DNA of 6,998 bases from CAYRIF01 sp964424205. GTDB taxonomy: Bacteria; Bacteroidota; Bacteroidia; Cytophagales; Cyclobacteriaceae. How positions within the stretch are numbered: the stretch's first letter is position 1; the number at the start of each line of letters is the position of its first letter. The notes under the pieces were generated by a model. The model was not told the origin of the DNA. It did no database searches and was given only the letters and a program-made list of their open reading frames with translations. Below are positions 6,227 to 6,998 of the stretch, in pieces. The position numbers and the translations under genes are program-made. The stretch covers positions 1 through 6,998 of the forward strand of contig CAYRIF010000196.1 in NCBI GenBank assembly GCA_964424205.1. The letters are read 5' to 3'.

Positions 6227-6998
6227 TTATTTTAATGTAAAAGCAAGTTTTGCAAATAAATACCTACCGTTGATACCAAACTGCTGTGATCTTCTTGAAT
6301 ATAAGAATCTGCCACTGCTTTGATTGGCTTCTATTGCTTCATCTGGATAAACATCAAGTAAGTTATTTGCTCCAATTACGAATGAAGTAGCTTCATTAAT
6401 ATTAAAACCAACACTCACATCAGTCACAATTTTACTTGAAAATGTTTGGGTATTTGTGTCGCTATTTGTAGCCTCTTCGACTTCACCGAAATAAACATTT
6501 CTAAACATTACATTGAATTTATCAGTAGCATAGTTAAATGTCAAGTTGAACTTTGTCCTAGGAACTGCTGATTCTAAATAAATTCTACTGGTTTTATCAA
6601 AATAGGTACTTTCTTTTCCAGCTAATTGAGGGGATGATTTCACTGCGCCATCTAATTGTGTTTTTGAAAAAGTACCAGCAAGGCTACTTCTTAAATTACC
6701 ATTACCTAATTCGGTTTTGTGCGTTAATACCACATCAAGTCCACTGGTTTTAGTATCAATGGCATTGGCGAAAAATGCTGCTTTTGTTGCATTAGCCTGT
6801 GCTAATAAACGGAATATTTCTTGATCAGCAGCTGATCCGTTTTCGTCTCCACTAAATTGTCCAGTATAAACTACCCTGTCTTTAATCTTTACTAAATAAC
6901 CATCAACAGTCAGTGCTAAACCTTCAGTTAATTCAGCTGTTAAACCCAAACTAACATTGGTAGACGTTTCTTCTTTTAATTTAGGGATACCCAATAAT
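6227..6998 (-). CDS. TonB-dependent receptor, C-terminal part (gene cut by window edge)
   Basis: About 256 codons of the 3' end are present; the frame stays open to the right edge, so the true start, signal peptide and plug domain lie beyond 6998. The TTG at 6992-6994 is an internal Leu codon, not a start. The visible part is outer-membrane barrel: alternating strands such as ETSTNVSLGLTAELTEGLAL and FNLTFNYATDKFNVMFRN, separated by polar extracellular loops. A conserved end block then carries NNLLDVYPDE and GRFLYSRRSQQFGINGRYLF, recognisable from TonB-dependent receptors of Bacteroidota. The chain ends in FTLK rather than in a terminal aromatic residue, a mild departure from the usual barrel signal. 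The substrate cannot be told from this part. Its transcript would stop at the hairpin at 6176-6211. Confidence 0.88.
   Translation of the reverse strand, partial: LLGIPKLKEETSTNVSLGLTAELTEGLALTVDGYLVKIKDRVVYTGQFSGDENGSAADQEIFRLLAQANATKAAFFANAIDTKTSGLDVVLTHKTELGNGNLRSSLAGTFSKTQLDGAVKSSPQLAGKESTYFDKTSRIYLESAVPRTKFNLTFNYATDKFNVMFRNVYFGEVEEATNSDTNTQTFSSKIVTDVSVGFNINEATSFVIGANNLLDVYPDEAIEANQSSGRFLYSRRSQQFGINGRYLFAKLAFTLK

Overview
The window looks like chromosomal DNA of a member of the Bacteroidota (Cytophagales, Chitinophagales or a related order would fit). The reasons are the AT-rich composition, the absence of Shine-Dalgarno sequences, promoter-like TAnnTTTG elements in place of sigma70-type -10 boxes, a DUF2807 (head GIN) lipoprotein, a PagL-like outer-membrane protein, and the C-terminal part of a TonB-dependent receptor. 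No mobile element, CRISPR array, tRNA or rRNA is visible.

Left part (1-2471): a 366-bp region without a gene contains a 12-bp palindrome and possible promoter elements. A two-gene operon for NAD salvage follows on the + strand. pncB (nicotinate phosphoribosyltransferase) and pncA (nicotinamidase) overlap by one base. Together they convert nicotinamide to nicotinate and then to nicotinate mononucleotide, the entry to the Preiss-Handler route.

Middle part (2457-5517): three tightly packed minus-strand genes, read from right to left. They are an FAD-dependent L-2-hydroxyglutarate oxidase (lhgO, TTG start), a PagL/acyloxyacyl-hydrolase-like outer-membrane barrel, and a DUF2807 lipoprotein. The gaps are 21 bp and 1 bp. 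The lipoprotein gene converges on pncA and overlaps its end by 15 bp, so no dedicated terminator fits between the two operons.

Right part (5518-6998): a 166-bp divergent intergenic region carries back-to-back promoter candidates. One serves lhgO and the other a small DUF456 membrane protein on the + strand. A strong hairpin with A/T tracts on both sides lies between the DUF456 gene and the convergent TonB-dependent receptor gene, and probably terminates both. The receptor gene is cut by the right window edge.

Most of the content is ordinary housekeeping and envelope genes, and I see no clear new defence or mobile system. The points most worth a second look are the PagL-like protein, which has Asn where the catalytic Glu of PagL is expected, its 1-bp coupling to a DUF2807 lipoprotein downstream of a metabolite-repair oxidase, and the overlapping convergent operon ends.
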